DNA of 49,155 bases from RUG14199 sp045535205 (lineage in GTDB: Bacteria; Bacillota; Clostridia; Oscillospirales; CAG-272), in assembly GCA_045535205.1 (NCBI GenBank), contig JAZSLF010000107.1:1-49155 (forward strand), in the 5' to 3' direction. The notes beneath the pieces were generated by a model, which searched no databases, was not told the DNA's origin, and saw only the letters and a list, made by a program, of their open reading frames with translations. Below, piece after piece: positions 15,838 to 25,455 of the stretch; the stretch's first letter is position 1, and every line of letters begins with the position of its first letter. The translations under genes and the position numbers were made by a program.

Positions 15838-18042
15838 ATGCTTAAACATTTTGAAAAGAATTGGAGTGCGGTCGCAAGCTCGTCTGAGATGTCGGCCTCA
15901 CCGTTAATTAAAGAATTATCCTCAACACTTGATTTAACAGAAGTTTCAGCTCAGCTGCTCGTAAACAGAGGCTTTACAACAGTAAGTGAAGCTAAGGCTT
16001 TTTTGGGAAAAAAGACAGAGCTTCTGCACGATCCTTTTATCATGAAGGACATTGAAGCGGGTGCAAGGAGACTTATAGATGCCGCCGCAGATAAAGAAAA
16101 AATCGTGATCTACGGTGACTACGACGTGGACGGTGTTACCTCCGTAAGTATCCTTTATATGTATCTGAAGGCACTCGAAGCTGACGTATCTTATTATATT
16201 CCCAGCAGAATTGGTGAAGGATACGGAATGTCAATTTCAGCTATTGATAAAATAGCTGAGGACGGTGCAGATATTATAGTAACAGTTGACACGGGTATTA
16301 CTGCGGTAGCTGAAGCCGAATACATAAAAAAGCTCGGTATCGATCTAATAATTACAGACCATCATGAATGCCACAATGAAATTCCCGTTGCACAGGCTGT
16401 TATAAATCCCCGACAGCCTGACTGTAAATATCCTTTTAAGGAGCTTGCGGGAGTCGGTGTAGTATTTAAGCTCCTCTGTGCCATGGAGAAGTGTCTTTGC
16501 AGAAAAGACAGCCTTATGGAATGTGTCAGACGTGTAGCCTCTGAATACGCCGATCTCGTTGCAATAGGAACCGTAGCTGACGTAATGCCTGTGAAGGATG
16601 AAAACAGACTGATCGTAAGTCTTGGCCTATCTATGATGGAAAATTCACCGAGACTTGCAATCAGCGAGCTTCTTTCCGCTGTAAACGGAGATACAGGTAA
16701 ATTTAAATCACAAAAAAGAATAACCTCGGGAGTAATAGGATTTACAATAGCACCGAGAATTAATGCTGCAGGGCGTATCAGAAATGCTGCAATAGCTGTT
16801 GAGATGTTTCTTGCCGAGAACAGAGAAACAGCGGCAAAATATGCTTTGGAGCTTTGTGAGATCAACAGGGAAAGACAAGCACAGGAAAACAGCATAATTG
16901 AAGCGGCATATGAGAAAATAGAACAGGAACATAATTTTGAAAATGACCCGGTTATAGTATTGAGCGACGAAAGGTGGCACCACGGAGTCATAGGTATTGT
17001 TGCTTCACGTATTACGGAAAAATATAAGAGACCGTCCATTCTGGTTTCATTTGAAGGTGAGAATAACTGCGGAGACGGTACAGATATCGGAAAAGGGTCG
17101 GGACGAAGCATAAAAGGAATGAACCTTGTGGATGCCCTTACATACTGCAGCGACTCTCTTGTAAAATACGGCGGGCATGAGCTTGCGGCAGGTCTTACCG
17201 TAACCCGTGATAACCTCGTCAGCTTCAAAGAGAAGATAAATGAGTATGCAAGAAAATGCTTTGAAAACGAAACGGCTGAGCCTTCTGTTTGTGCTGACAT
17301 AGAGCTTGTTTCGGGAGATATAGGCATGAAAGCAGCGAGAGAACTGTATTTGTTTGAACCCTTCGGTGTTTCCAATACCGTTCCGCTGTTCTTGATCAGA
17401 AACATGAAAATTGCAGATACTATGAACGTAGGCGGAGGCAAGCACGCAAAATATACACTTGTTTCACCCGAAGGAGATGAATTCTGTGCGATGTATTTTC
17501 GCCGTTGCATTTCCGACAGCGATCTGTACGAGGGTGACTGTGTTGACGTGCTGTTTAATCTTGATATTAACAGCTTTCAAGGCAAAGAAAGTCTCCAGTT
17601 TATAGTTAAAGATATTACGATGAACGAAAGTCAGCTGAAAAAAGAAGAGCAGGACCGCATAGATTTTTCAAAAATACTTTCCGGTGATTTTGATTTTGCA
17701 GCTGCCATAGAGGACGGAGTTGAAAAATACGTGCCGTCAAGAAATGATTTTGCCTTGTTTTATAACATGGTCAAGCATGAGCTTCGTATGGGAAGAGATG
17801 TTTTCAGTATAAGAGCCTTATCAAAAATGCTTGAAAACGAGGGAAACAGCTTTTCATATATTAAGCTGAAAACGATAATCAAAGTGTTCCAGGAGCTCAA
17901 TCTTTTATATGTTGATGAGATAGACTTTGAAAAAGAGCTTTATCAGTTTAAATACGTATACGTAAAGAACAAGACTGATCTTGACAAGTCCAACTTATAC
18001 CGAAAAATAAAAGGTAACTTTGGAATAAAGCACGGTCAGTAA
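15838..18042 (+). CDS. recJ: Single-stranded-DNA-specific 5'-3' exonuclease RecJ
   Basis: 734 residues. It degrades single-stranded DNA 5' to 3' in recombination and mismatch repair. The DHH-family metal motifs are visible: VIYGDYDVDGVTSVSIL (about 90-106), VTVDTGI, ITDHHECHNE (about 171-180) and VADVMPV. The DHHA1 domain follows (HHGVIGIVASRITEKY, KGSGRSIKGMNL, GGHELAAGLTV), then an OB-fold and a C-terminal extension. The start is ATG 15838; its ribosome site is weak (ATAGG), so translation may depend on the upstream gene. relA follows 30 bases later; apt, usually between them in Firmicutes, is absent. Confidence 0.94.
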   Translation: MLKHFEKNWSAVASSSEMSASPLIKELSSTLDLTEVSAQLLVNRGFTTVSEAKAFLGKKTELLHDPFIMKDIEAGARRLIDAAADKEKIVIYGDYDVDGVTSVSILYMYLKALEADVSYYIPSRIGEGYGMSISAIDKIAEDGADIIVTVDTGITAVAEAEYIKKLGIDLIITDHHECHNEIPVAQAVINPRQPDCKYPFKELAGVGVVFKLLCAMEKCLCRKDSLMECVRRVASEYADLVAIGTVADVMPVKDENRLIVSLGLSMMENSPRLAISELLSAVNGDTGKFKSQKRITSGVIGFTIAPRINAAGRIRNAAIAVEMFLAENRETAAKYALELCEINRERQAQENSIIEAAYEKIEQEHNFENDPVIVLSDERWHHGVIGIVASRITEKYKRPSILVSFEGENNCGDGTDIGKGSGRSIKGMNLVDALTYCSDSLVKYGGHELAAGLTVTRDNLVSFKEKINEYARKCFENETAEPSVCADIELVSGDIGMKAARELYLFEPFGVSNTVPLFLIRNMKIADTMNVGGGKHAKYTLVSPEGDEFCAMYFRRCISDSDLYEGDCVDVLFNLDINSFQGKESLQFIVKDITMNESQLKKEEQDRIDFSKILSGDFDFAAAIEDGVEKYVPSRNDFALFYNMVKHELRMGRDVFSIRALSKMLENEGNSFSYIKLKTIIKVFQELNLLYVDEIDFEKELYQFKYVYVKNKTDLDKSNLYRKIKGNFGIKHGQ

Positions 18043-18072
18043 TATTACAATTTTTACAGATGGGTGGTTTCT

Positions 18073-20307
18073 ATGAGCCTTAGTCACTCTCAATTCAATG
18101 ACGGTATCGGTATCAAAAAACTGCTTTCCGTGTTGAATAACAGCGGAAAGAATTACGATATCGAAAAAATAAAAGAATCCTACGAATATGCAAAAATCAT
18201 GCATGAAGGACAGTTCAGAAAAAGCGGAGAGCCTTATATTTCCCATCCGATTGCGGTTGCTGAAATTGTTGCGGCTCTCGGTCTTGATACTGATTCTATC
18301 TGTGCTGCATTTTTGCATGATACAGTCGAGGACTGTCCCGATAAAACAAATTTAGGCGAGCTAAAAAGACTTTTCGGCGAAAATGTTGCAATGCTTGTTG
18401 ACGGTCTCACCAAGATCGAAGATATAAATGTTGTTGACAAAGAAGAAGCACATATGGAAAACATTAGAAAAATGCTTCTTGCAATGTCTAAGGATATCAG
18501 GGTGATTTTTATCAAACTGTGTGACAGACTTCACAATATGAGAACTCTGATTGCTAAGCCTGAGCATAAGAGACGTACAACAGCACTTGAAACGATGCAT
18601 GTATATGCACCACTTGCACACCGTCTCGGTATGCAAAGAGTAAAGCAGGAGCTTGAAAACCTTGCTCTTGAATTTCTTGACCCGATAGGATATTCAGAGG
18701 TCAGCGGCCATATTGAGAATAAATACGGCCAAAACAGAGATTTTATCGACAAGGTGCGTTCTTATATTTCCATAAAGCTTGATGAATATAATATCCATTA
18801 TACGCTTGAGGGTCGTGTTAAAACTGTTTACAGTATATACAGAAAAATATATAACCAAAATAAGAGCTTCGATGAGATCTATGACTTTTATGCTTTGCGT
18901 ATAATCGTTGATACGGAGCTTGAATGCTATACGGCTCTCGGCATCATTCATGAGCTGTTTAAATCTGTTCCCGGCAGATTTAAAGACTATATATCAACAC
19001 CTAAGCCCAATATGTATCAGTCACTTCATACAACTGTAATCGGCAGAGACGGTATTCCCTTTGAGGTTCAGATAAGAACTAAGGAAATGCATCATATTGC
19101 TGAATACGGTGTGGCGGCACATTGGAAATATAAATCCGGCGAGCAGAGTAAGGCTGAGGTGGATGAAAAGCTTCAATGGATATCAAAGCTTCTTGATGTT
19201 GAAAACGAGGCTATTGATCCGGATGACTTCATGCACGCACTCAAAATAGATATATTCCATGATGAGACATTCGTATTTACTCCCAAGGGCGACGTAATAG
19301 CTCTGCCTCAGGGATCTACAATTATTGACTTTGCTTATGCGATACATTCACAGGTCGGTAACAGAATGGTTGGTGCTAAGATAAACGGTATGATAGCACC
19401 GATAGATAAGATACCTCAGAATGGTGAAATAGTAGAGATCATAACGTCATCGGCATCAAAAGGTCCCAGCAGAGACTGGCTGAAGATCGTAAAAACCGGT
19501 GAAGCACGTAATAAAATACGTCAATGGTTTAAAAAAGAGAAACGAAGCGAGAATATCGCTATGGGCCGTTCCGAGATCGAAAAAGAAATTCTTCGTTGCG
19601 GAAAGCAGGCCACGGAAGCTCAAAGAAGCGAGATAATAGCAAACGTATCCAAACGTGTCGGAATGCAGGAGCCTGATGATCTTTGTAATGCAATAGGATA
19701 CGGCGGCCTTGCCGTAAGTAAAATTGCTGCAAAAATCAAAGATGAATATGACCGTGTTGTCAAGCCGACGCTTGTTGATGAACCTGTCAGAGACGTACAG
19801 CAGGTAGTTACTAAAACACCTAAAAATATGCGTTCCGATTCAGGTATTATAATTGACGGTGAAGGCGGTTATTCAGTAAAATTTGCAAAATGCTGTAATC
19901 CTTTGCCCGGTGATAAGGTTATCGGCTTTATTACGAAGGGCTACGGGGTTTCCATTCATAAGCGTGATTGCCCCAACGTAGTACAGGGTATGCAAAAGGA
20001 AGAATTTTTCCAAAGATGGATCAGCGCCGAGTGGGACGAAAGCCATACGAAATCAAGCACAGGTGTTTATGAAGCTATTCTTCAGATCAAGGCGGAAGAC
20101 AGAATTTCCATGCTTGCAGATATTTCATCTGCTCTTGCAGACATGAAGGTTTCTATAACACAGATAAATACAAAAATGACCTCGGACAGCGATGTTATTT
20201 TCAATCTCGGAATTGCTTGTAAAAACACAGATCACTATGAGTCCATAGTTTCCCGTCTCAGAGCAATTTCAGGTGTATTAAGTGTTACAAGAGGTTTTAA
20301 TCAGTAA
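18073..20307 (+). CDS. relA: Bifunctional (p)ppGpp synthetase/hydrolase Rel
   Basis: A 744-residue Rel/SpoT-type stringent-response enzyme. HD hydrolase domain: GQFRKSGEPYISHPIAVAEI (about 46-65, His58) and LHDTVEDC (His82-Asp83), so the hydrolase is intact. The synthetase domain is about 235-350 (YDFYALRIIVDT, KDYISTPKPNMYQSLHTTVIG). TGS domain is near 395-455 (FVFTPKGDVIALPQGSTIIDFAY), then the CCNPLPGD zinc-finger region and a C-terminal ACT domain. The start is ATG 18073 with GGGTGG (18062-18067); a GTG at 18064 is in frame but overlaps it. The relA-dtd order is conserved in Firmicutes. Confidence 0.96.
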   Translation: MSLSHSQFNDGIGIKKLLSVLNNSGKNYDIEKIKESYEYAKIMHEGQFRKSGEPYISHPIAVAEIVAALGLDTDSICAAFLHDTVEDCPDKTNLGELKRLFGENVAMLVDGLTKIEDINVVDKEEAHMENIRKMLLAMSKDIRVIFIKLCDRLHNMRTLIAKPEHKRRTTALETMHVYAPLAHRLGMQRVKQELENLALEFLDPIGYSEVSGHIENKYGQNRDFIDKVRSYISIKLDEYNIHYTLEGRVKTVYSIYRKIYNQNKSFDEIYDFYALRIIVDTELECYTALGIIHELFKSVPGRFKDYISTPKPNMYQSLHTTVIGRDGIPFEVQIRTKEMHHIAEYGVAAHWKYKSGEQSKAEVDEKLQWISKLLDVENEAIDPDDFMHALKIDIFHDETFVFTPKGDVIALPQGSTIIDFAYAIHSQVGNRMVGAKINGMIAPIDKIPQNGEIVEIITSSASKGPSRDWLKIVKTGEARNKIRQWFKKEKRSENIAMGRSEIEKEILRCGKQATEAQRSEIIANVSKRVGMQEPDDLCNAIGYGGLAVSKIAAKIKDEYDRVVKPTLVDEPVRDVQQVVTKTPKNMRSDSGIIIDGEGGYSVKFAKCCNPLPGDKVIGFITKGYGVSIHKRDCPNVVQGMQKEEFFQRWISAEWDESHTKSSTGVYEAILQIKAEDRISMLADISSALADMKVSITQINTKMTSDSDVIFNLGIACKNTDHYESIVSRLRAISGVLSVTRGFNQ

Positions 20308-20322
20308 TTTCGGAGATAGTTT

Positions 20323-20793
20323 ATGATAGCTGTAATTCAGAGAGTTCAACACGCCTCGGTGGTTGTTGATGAAAAGGAGATAGGCAAATGTAAACACGGC
20401 CTTCTTGTGTTGCTCGGTGTGGCACAAGGTGATGACGAAGCTGATGCGGAGGTGCTGGCAGAAAAAATATCAAAGCTCAGAATTTTTTCTGATGAAAACG
20501 ATAAGATCAACCTATCCGTTAATGATATAGGCGGCGGTGTACTTGTTGTTCCTAATTTTACACTCCTTGCATCCTGCAGAAAAGGTAACAGACCTGATTT
20601 TGTCAACAGTGCACCGCCTGTTGTTGCAAATGAGCTATATGAGCATTTCTGTTCTTATTTAAGCAAGCTTGTGCCTTCTGTTGAAACAGGCGAGTTTGGT
20701 GCTCATATGGAGGTATCGTTACTCAACGACGGTCCTTTTACTGTTGTTATTAACAGCAGAGAGCTGAACAAGCAGAACATCGGGAGAAAATAA
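20323..20793 (+). CDS. dtd: D-aminoacyl-tRNA deacylase
   Basis: 156 residues. It hydrolyses D-aminoacyl-tRNA and mischarged glycyl-tRNA-Ala, recycling tRNA. The N-terminal AVIQRVQHASV and the C-terminal cross-subunit motif NDGPFTV (Gly-cis-Pro) are normal, as are KGNRPDF and TGEFGAHMEVSLLNDG. One family motif differs: residues 77-81 read PNFTL where most Dtd have SQFTL. It follows relA after 15 bases. The start is ATG 20323 with CGGAGAT upstream. Confidence 0.92.
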   Translation: MIAVIQRVQHASVVVDEKEIGKCKHGLLVLLGVAQGDDEADAEVLAEKISKLRIFSDENDKINLSVNDIGGGVLVVPNFTLLASCRKGNRPDFVNSAPPVVANELYEHFCSYLSKLVPSVETGEFGAHMEVSLLNDGPFTVVINSRELNKQNIGRK

Positions 20794-20801
20794 ATTGTAT
20801 C

Positions 20802-22307
20802 ATGATAGTCAGAATTAAAGGTGAATTGAGTGAGTTTTATGCTCAGACGCTTTGTCTCACTTTGTTTCCCGGTGCGACATTTGGGAAAACAGAAGTGCTG
20901 TGTGATGAAATCCCGGTTGTTGCTTTTGATCTTAAAGAGGATGATGATTGTTATTTCTGCAAGGTAGAAATAGTACATAATAAGAAGACTGTATACGGAG
21001 AGCATACTCTTTCCAAAAATGAAACGCTGTCACGTCCCTCAATGGCACATAAAGTCTGTGCAGGAAAGGCTTTTTTGAAGGCCTCGGAAGCATACGGCGG
21101 GTCTCGTTTGCCGTGGGGAATACTTATTGGTGTAAGACCTGCAAAGCTTGCAACGGAATTACTCGATTGTGGTATGAGTGAAAGCGATGCTGCGGCTGTA
21201 TTTGAAAGAGAGTACTCCGTTACTTCACAAAAGGCAAAGCTTGCCGTAGAGGTAGCAAAATCGGAAAAGCGGCTTATAAAACCCAACGTATATAACGAGT
21301 GCAGCTTGTATGTCGCTATCCCGTTTTGTCCCACAAGGTGCAGCTATTGTTCGTTTGTTTCCTTTACTTCGGAAAAACTGCTTAAACTTATTCCGGAATA
21401 CGTAAGTGTTCTTTTAAAGGATATTAAAAGATGTGCTGATATAATTTCAACTCTCGGAATTAAAATTTCAACAGTTTATATCGGCGGTGGAACACCTACC
21501 GTATTAAATGCTGTTCAGCTTGAACAGCTTTTGTCCTGTATATATGACAGTATTGACACCTCTTTGTTGACCGAATTTACACTTGAAGCGGGAAGACCGG
21601 ATACAATAACTCAGGAAAAATTAAGCATCGCCCAAAAATACGGTGTGTCAAGAGTAAGTGTAAATACTCAGACATTAAATGATGAAATTTTAGCATCCAT
21701 CGGAAGAAAACATACGTCGGAGGATTTTTATAAAGCTTATTGGATTGCAAGAGATTGCAGCTTTGACTGCATTAACGTCGATCTTATTGCGGGACTTCCC
21801 GGAGAACAGTTTGAAAGCTTTGCTTCTACTGTCGATAAAATAGCAGACCTTCGTCCCGAAAATGTTACGGTACACACTTTCAGCGTAAAAAAATCAGCTG
21901 AGGTCAAAAGAACTGTTGACAATATTTTTTCCCGTGAGCATAAAACAGCTTCTGACAGCGTTGACTATTCTCAGAAAATCATGAATGAATCGGGATATTT
22001 TCCATATTATATGTACAGACAGAAGAATACGAGAGGAAATCTTGAGAACGTAGGTTTTTCCCTGCCTGAAAAGGAAGGACTGTACAATATTTACATGATG
22101 GAAGAGGTGCAGACAATATTCGCCGTTGGTGCTTCTGCAGTAACTAAGCTCGTTTCCATGGATGAGAAAGGGAACAGGCTTGAGATAAAGAGAATTGCCG
22201 AAAGCAAATATCCGTATGAATATTTAGCCGATAAAACAGGCGATGAAAGTTCTCAAAAATCCGATAGAATAAAAGAAGATATACTCAGATTTTACGGCAG
22301 AACTTAA
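20802..22307 (+). CDS. hemZ: Oxygen-independent coproporphyrinogen III dehydrogenase-like HemZ
   Basis: 501 residues, a radical SAM protein of the HemN/HemZ group. The iron-sulfur motif CPTRCSYC gives Cys176, Cys180 and Cys183. YIGGGTPTVL (SAM-binding GGGTP) and NVDLIAGLPGE follow. The N-terminal 165 residues form the HemZ-specific extension (GEHTLSKNETLSRPSMAHKV). HemZ is thought to act on coproporphyrinogen in anaerobic heme synthesis. No other heme gene is in the window, and many clostridia keep this gene without a full heme pathway, so the true substrate is open. The start is ATG 20802, 8 bases after dtd. Confidence 0.88.
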   Translation: MIVRIKGELSEFYAQTLCLTLFPGATFGKTEVLCDEIPVVAFDLKEDDDCYFCKVEIVHNKKTVYGEHTLSKNETLSRPSMAHKVCAGKAFLKASEAYGGSRLPWGILIGVRPAKLATELLDCGMSESDAAAVFEREYSVTSQKAKLAVEVAKSEKRLIKPNVYNECSLYVAIPFCPTRCSYCSFVSFTSEKLLKLIPEYVSVLLKDIKRCADIISTLGIKISTVYIGGGTPTVLNAVQLEQLLSCIYDSIDTSLLTEFTLEAGRPDTITQEKLSIAQKYGVSRVSVNTQTLNDEILASIGRKHTSEDFYKAYWIARDCSFDCINVDLIAGLPGEQFESFASTVDKIADLRPENVTVHTFSVKKSAEVKRTVDNIFSREHKTASDSVDYSQKIMNESGYFPYYMYRQKNTRGNLENVGFSLPEKEGLYNIYMMEEVQTIFAVGASAVTKLVSMDEKGNRLEIKRIAESKYPYEYLADKTGDESSQKSDRIKEDILRFYGRT

Positions 22308-22328
22308 TTTCGACGGAAAGGAGACATT

Positions 22329-23222
22329 ATGATAACTCTTGAGCTGAGCTTAAACTCATATCAAAGTGCACATCGCTTTGTCGAGATGTGTGAATTGAAT
22401 TTTGAAAAGGAACTTGAAGGTCAAATCACCTCTGTTCTGGAAGAGAATACTAAAATTATTACGTTGTCGGGACCCACCTGCAGCGGAAAAACAACTACTG
22501 CGAAAAAACTTATAAATCAAATCGAGCAAAGCGGTCTGAGAGCTCACGTAATATCAATTGATGATTTTTACAGAGATAATATCAGAGAAGATAAAAACTG
22601 CATGGATTGGGATAGTGCGGCAGCACTCGATCTCGGTAGCTTTGACAGATTTGTAACAGATCTTCTTACAGGCAAAACCGCCCGTAAGCCCATATTTGAT
22701 CTCGGAAGCGGAAGAATCAGCGGATATGAAGATCATGTGTTTACAGGTGAGGATATATTTGTTTTTGAAGGTATACAAGCCGTATATCCCGAAATAACAC
22801 ATAATTTTAAAGATGTTTCTTACAGCAGCATCTTTGTCAGCGTTCCCGAAGATGTTGTTTTGAACGGAGTATATTTTGACAGACATGAGATTCGTTTGAT
22901 AAGACGGCTTGTTCGGGATGTTAAGTTCAGAAACACCTCGTTTGAAACGACCTTCAGAATTTGGAATTCAGTCAGAGAAAATGAAAAAAAGAATATATAT
23001 CCGAACGTAAATGAAATTCGGTATAAAATCAATTCTTTTATGCCCTATGAGCTTTTAATAATCGGAAAATATCTGCTTCCTTTGGCAGAAAATATTAAGG
23101 AAGATTTTAAAGGTTACGATTTGCTGACTTCCATAGTAACAAAACTTAAAAAAGTTACAAATGAATATGTAACGGAGGATATGATTTCCCGAAGATCAGT
23201 GTTCAGAGAATTTATCGGGTAG
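22329..23222 (+). CDS. Uridine kinase-like nucleoside kinase (P-loop)
   Basis: 297 residues, phosphoribulokinase/uridine kinase superfamily. The Walker A loop is GPTCSGKT (48-55). SIDDFYRDN (about 78) resembles the acceptor-binding S-x-D-D-F-Y motif of uridine kinases. FEGIQAVYPEI (about 143) is the Walker-B-like segment, and RLIRRLVRDVKFRN follows. Related clostridial proteins often carry an N-terminal TGS-like domain that is missing here; only about 40 residues precede the kinase. The substrate is not determined. The start is ATG 22329 with AAAGGAG upstream. It sits between hemZ and the flippase gene in one co-directional run. Confidence 0.82.
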   Translation: MITLELSLNSYQSAHRFVEMCELNFEKELEGQITSVLEENTKIITLSGPTCSGKTTTAKKLINQIEQSGLRAHVISIDDFYRDNIREDKNCMDWDSAAALDLGSFDRFVTDLLTGKTARKPIFDLGSGRISGYEDHVFTGEDIFVFEGIQAVYPEITHNFKDVSYSSIFVSVPEDVVLNGVYFDRHEIRLIRRLVRDVKFRNTSFETTFRIWNSVRENEKKNIYPNVNEIRYKINSFMPYELLIIGKYLLPLAENIKEDFKGYDLLTSIVTKLKKVTNEYVTEDMISRRSVFREFIG

Positions 23223-23240
23223 TTTCAAGGAGCTTTACAT

Positions 23241-24896
23241 ATGAAGAATGAAAAGGTTTTAAGATCAGGCGGTCATATAAAGGCAAAGGACAGTAAAAAG
23301 CTGTTTCTGTCCGGTGTAATAGTATTGACTGTTGCCAATATTCTTGTAAAAGTTATCGGAGCTTTTCTTAAAGCACCGTTACACGCCATACTTACTGACG
23401 GCGGTATGGGGTATTATAACGTAGCTTATGATATTTATGTTTGGTTTTATATGATATCAACCGCCGGTCTTCCGGTAGCCGTATCCATCATGATTTCGGG
23501 AAGCCGTGCCAAAGGAAACTTTCGTGATGCAAAAAAAATATTCAAAGTAGTATTTTGGATATTTGCCGCAATAGGCATCATCGGTATGGCTCTGATGATA
23601 ACCTTGTCGAAGGTGTTTGCGGGAATATATAAGCTTGATGCGGCATATCTCTGTATAATGGCAATTGCACCGACGTTGTTCTTTATCTGCCTTTCAAGCT
23701 CATACAGAGGCTATTTCCAGGGACATCAGAATATGATTCCCACAGCTATTTCAGAGGTCATAGAAGCTATCGGTAAACTCAGCTTCGGTATTGTATTTGC
23801 ACTTTATGCAAAAAATGCCGGTTATCCTCTCCATATTGTAGCTGCATTCACTTTGCTTGGTCTCACTATCGGTACGGCGTGCAGTATGCTTTATCTGTTT
23901 ATAACCAAGCTGTTGTTTAATGAAAGTGCCTATAACGCTTCTCTTGACGTTGTCGAAAATAAAGAATACGTCACACCCACAAAAGAAATAATAAAGACTC
24001 TTTTAAAAATAGGTGTGCCGATTACGATCAGCTCCTCCGTAATGAGCTTTACAAACGTTATCGACGGTATGATATTGTCATCAAGACTTCAATCGATCGG
24101 TTATCTTCCCGAGGAGGTTTCTGCTATGTTCGGCAACTATAAGACCCTTGCCGTTACAATGTTTAACCTGCCTCCTGCGTTGATTTATCCGATCACGGCA
24201 TCTATTGTGCCTTTACTGTCTGCGGCTGTAGCAGGAAACAAAAAAAAGCTTGTCGGGGATATTATGAACAGCTCTCTCAGAGTGTGCTCAATAATAGCAT
24301 TTCCTTGTGCGTTTGGACTTTCGGCCCTTGCATATCCGCTTTTGACTCTGATATTTAACGAAGAGTCATCGGCTATGGCTGCCCCCCTTTTGTCTGTGCT
24401 TGCACCGTCTATTTTCTTTCTCGGAATGCTCTCGGTAACAAATTCGTTCCTTCAGTCGCATAAGTATCAGATATATCCCATTATTTCCATGGCTGTCGGT
24501 GCGGCGGTCAAGCTTCTTTCAAGCTATCTTCTTATTGGTACGAAGGGGATTGAAATGTATGGAGCACCCATCGGAACCTTCCTTTGCTATATGACGATAA
24601 TGCTCTTTAATTTCTTCTTTGTCGGAAAGAAGATAGGCTACAGACCCTCAATAGCAAAGATATTCCTGAAGCCCTTTATCGCAGGCATCATTTGTGCATT
24701 CGCAGCATTCGGTTCCAATTATCTGCTGTCAGCCTATGTATCCCCCAAGCTGTCTGCAATAGCCTCCGTTGTAGTTGCTGCTGCGGTATATTTTGTTTTG
24801 ATAATTGTGCTTAAAGCGTTTACTAAAGATGATGTTCTTCTTTTGCCCAAGGGTAAAAAGATAGCTTCTTTGCTTGAAAAGTACAAATTGATTTAA
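23241..24896 (+). CDS. SpoVB/YabM-like lipid-linked polysaccharide flippase
   Basis: A 551-residue integral membrane protein of the MOP superfamily (MATE/MVF/SpoVB branch), with about 12-14 hydrophobic segments from residue 24 on. Features include ANILVKVIGAFLKAPLH, MGYYNVAYDIYVWFYMIST, SSYRGYFQGHQNMIPTAISE and the C-terminal polysaccharide-biosynthesis domain (FGLSALAYPLLTLIF, NSFLQSHKYQIYPI). Such proteins flip lipid-linked wall or cortex precursors. The position just before HU-rqcP-yabP-yabQ-divIC parallels yabM of B. subtilis, which supports a YabM-type assignment over SpoVB itself. The start is ATG 23241 with AAGGAG upstream. Confidence 0.85.
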   Translation: MKNEKVLRSGGHIKAKDSKKLFLSGVIVLTVANILVKVIGAFLKAPLHAILTDGGMGYYNVAYDIYVWFYMISTAGLPVAVSIMISGSRAKGNFRDAKKIFKVVFWIFAAIGIIGMALMITLSKVFAGIYKLDAAYLCIMAIAPTLFFICLSSSYRGYFQGHQNMIPTAISEVIEAIGKLSFGIVFALYAKNAGYPLHIVAAFTLLGLTIGTACSMLYLFITKLLFNESAYNASLDVVENKEYVTPTKEIIKTLLKIGVPITISSSVMSFTNVIDGMILSSRLQSIGYLPEEVSAMFGNYKTLAVTMFNLPPALIYPITASIVPLLSAAVAGNKKKLVGDIMNSSLRVCSIIAFPCAFGLSALAYPLLTLIFNEESSAMAAPLLSVLAPSIFFLGMLSVTNSFLQSHKYQIYPIISMAVGAAVKLLSSYLLIGTKGIEMYGAPIGTFLCYMTIMLFNFFFVGKKIGYRPSIAKIFLKPFIAGIICAFAAFGSNYLLSAYVSPKLSAIASVVVAAAVYFVLIIVLKAFTKDDVLLLPKGKKIASLLEKYKLI

Positions 24897-25006
24897 TTTT
24901 TTAAAATAACAAATTATTAATTTGTATTTAATTTGATATTTCCGTATTGTTAATTGTAAATTTTGCAGTTTATAGCTGTATAGCCGTTGTTTTTTGAAAA
25001 AAACAC

Positions 25007-25035
25007 TTGAAATAAGTAAATAATAATGGTATACT
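25007..25035 (+). promoter_or_regulatory. Promoter for the HU gene
   Basis: TTGAAA (25007-25012), a 17-base spacer and TATACT (25030-25035), with TGG just before the -10 (extended -10 element). It lies 63 bases before the HU start. The remaining 110 bases back to the flippase gene are AT-rich with no clear terminator. Confidence 0.8.
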
Positions 25036-25098
25036 ATGAATTGTAAAGAACCTGTAAGATACAGGAAATATTTTAATTATGAGAAAGGACTTATCAAA

Positions 25099-25374
25099 AT
25101 GAATAAGACACAACTCATCGAAGTAGTAGCAAATAACGCAGGCCTCACAAAGAAGGCGGCAGAAGCAGCAGTAGCAGCAACATTCGCAGCAATCGAAGAT
25201 GCTCTCGTAGCAGGCGAAAAGGTTCAGCTTATCGGCTTCGGTTCTTTTGAAGTTAAGGAAAGAGCTGCTCGCACAGGCCGTAACCCTGCAACAGGTGCTG
25301 CTATTGAAATTGCTGCAGCTAAGTATCCCGCATTCTCTGCAGGAACACCCCTCAAGGCTAAGATCAACAAATAA
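25099..25374 (+). CDS. HU family DNA-binding protein
   Basis: A 91-residue nucleoid protein that bends and compacts DNA as a dimer. Standard HU features are MNKTQLIEVVANNAGLTKKAAE, VQLIGFGSFEVKERAARTGRNP (the beta-arm region with RNP) and YPAFSAGTPLKAKIN. It is very Ala-rich in the first helices. The start is ATG 25099 with AAAGGA (25084-25089). A frame extension upstream to 25036 starts inside the promoter and is not used. It has its own strong promoter and is ahead of rqcP; HU is found here in many clostridia. Confidence 0.95.
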   Translation: MNKTQLIEVVANNAGLTKKAAEAAVAATFAAIEDALVAGEKVQLIGFGSFEVKERAARTGRNPATGAAIEIAAAKYPAFSAGTPLKAKINK

Positions 25375-25399
25375 TTATTTATTCAAAATGAACCCGTTG

Positions 25400-25425
25400 T
25401 GGCACACTTCAATTGAAGTGTGCCA
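25400..25425. repeat. 26-bp perfect palindrome between HU and rqcP
   Basis: The half TGGCACACTTCAA (25400-25412) is followed directly by its exact reverse complement (25413-25425), ending 30 bases before rqcP. As RNA it forms an 11-bp stem with an AATT loop. The downstream sequence TAGCTATATTTATAA is only moderately T-rich, so it is a weak terminator at best; it may attenuate HU read-through or be a protein-binding site. Confidence 0.8.
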
Positions 25426-25455
25426 TAGCTATATTTATAACTTTCAGGAGATTGT

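Noticed and set aside
16362..17510. Long minus-strand open frame (382 codons) opposite recJ
   Set aside because: It is fully antisense to a well-supported recJ, its translation is Ser/Leu/Phe-rich with no family motif, and it has no ribosome site.
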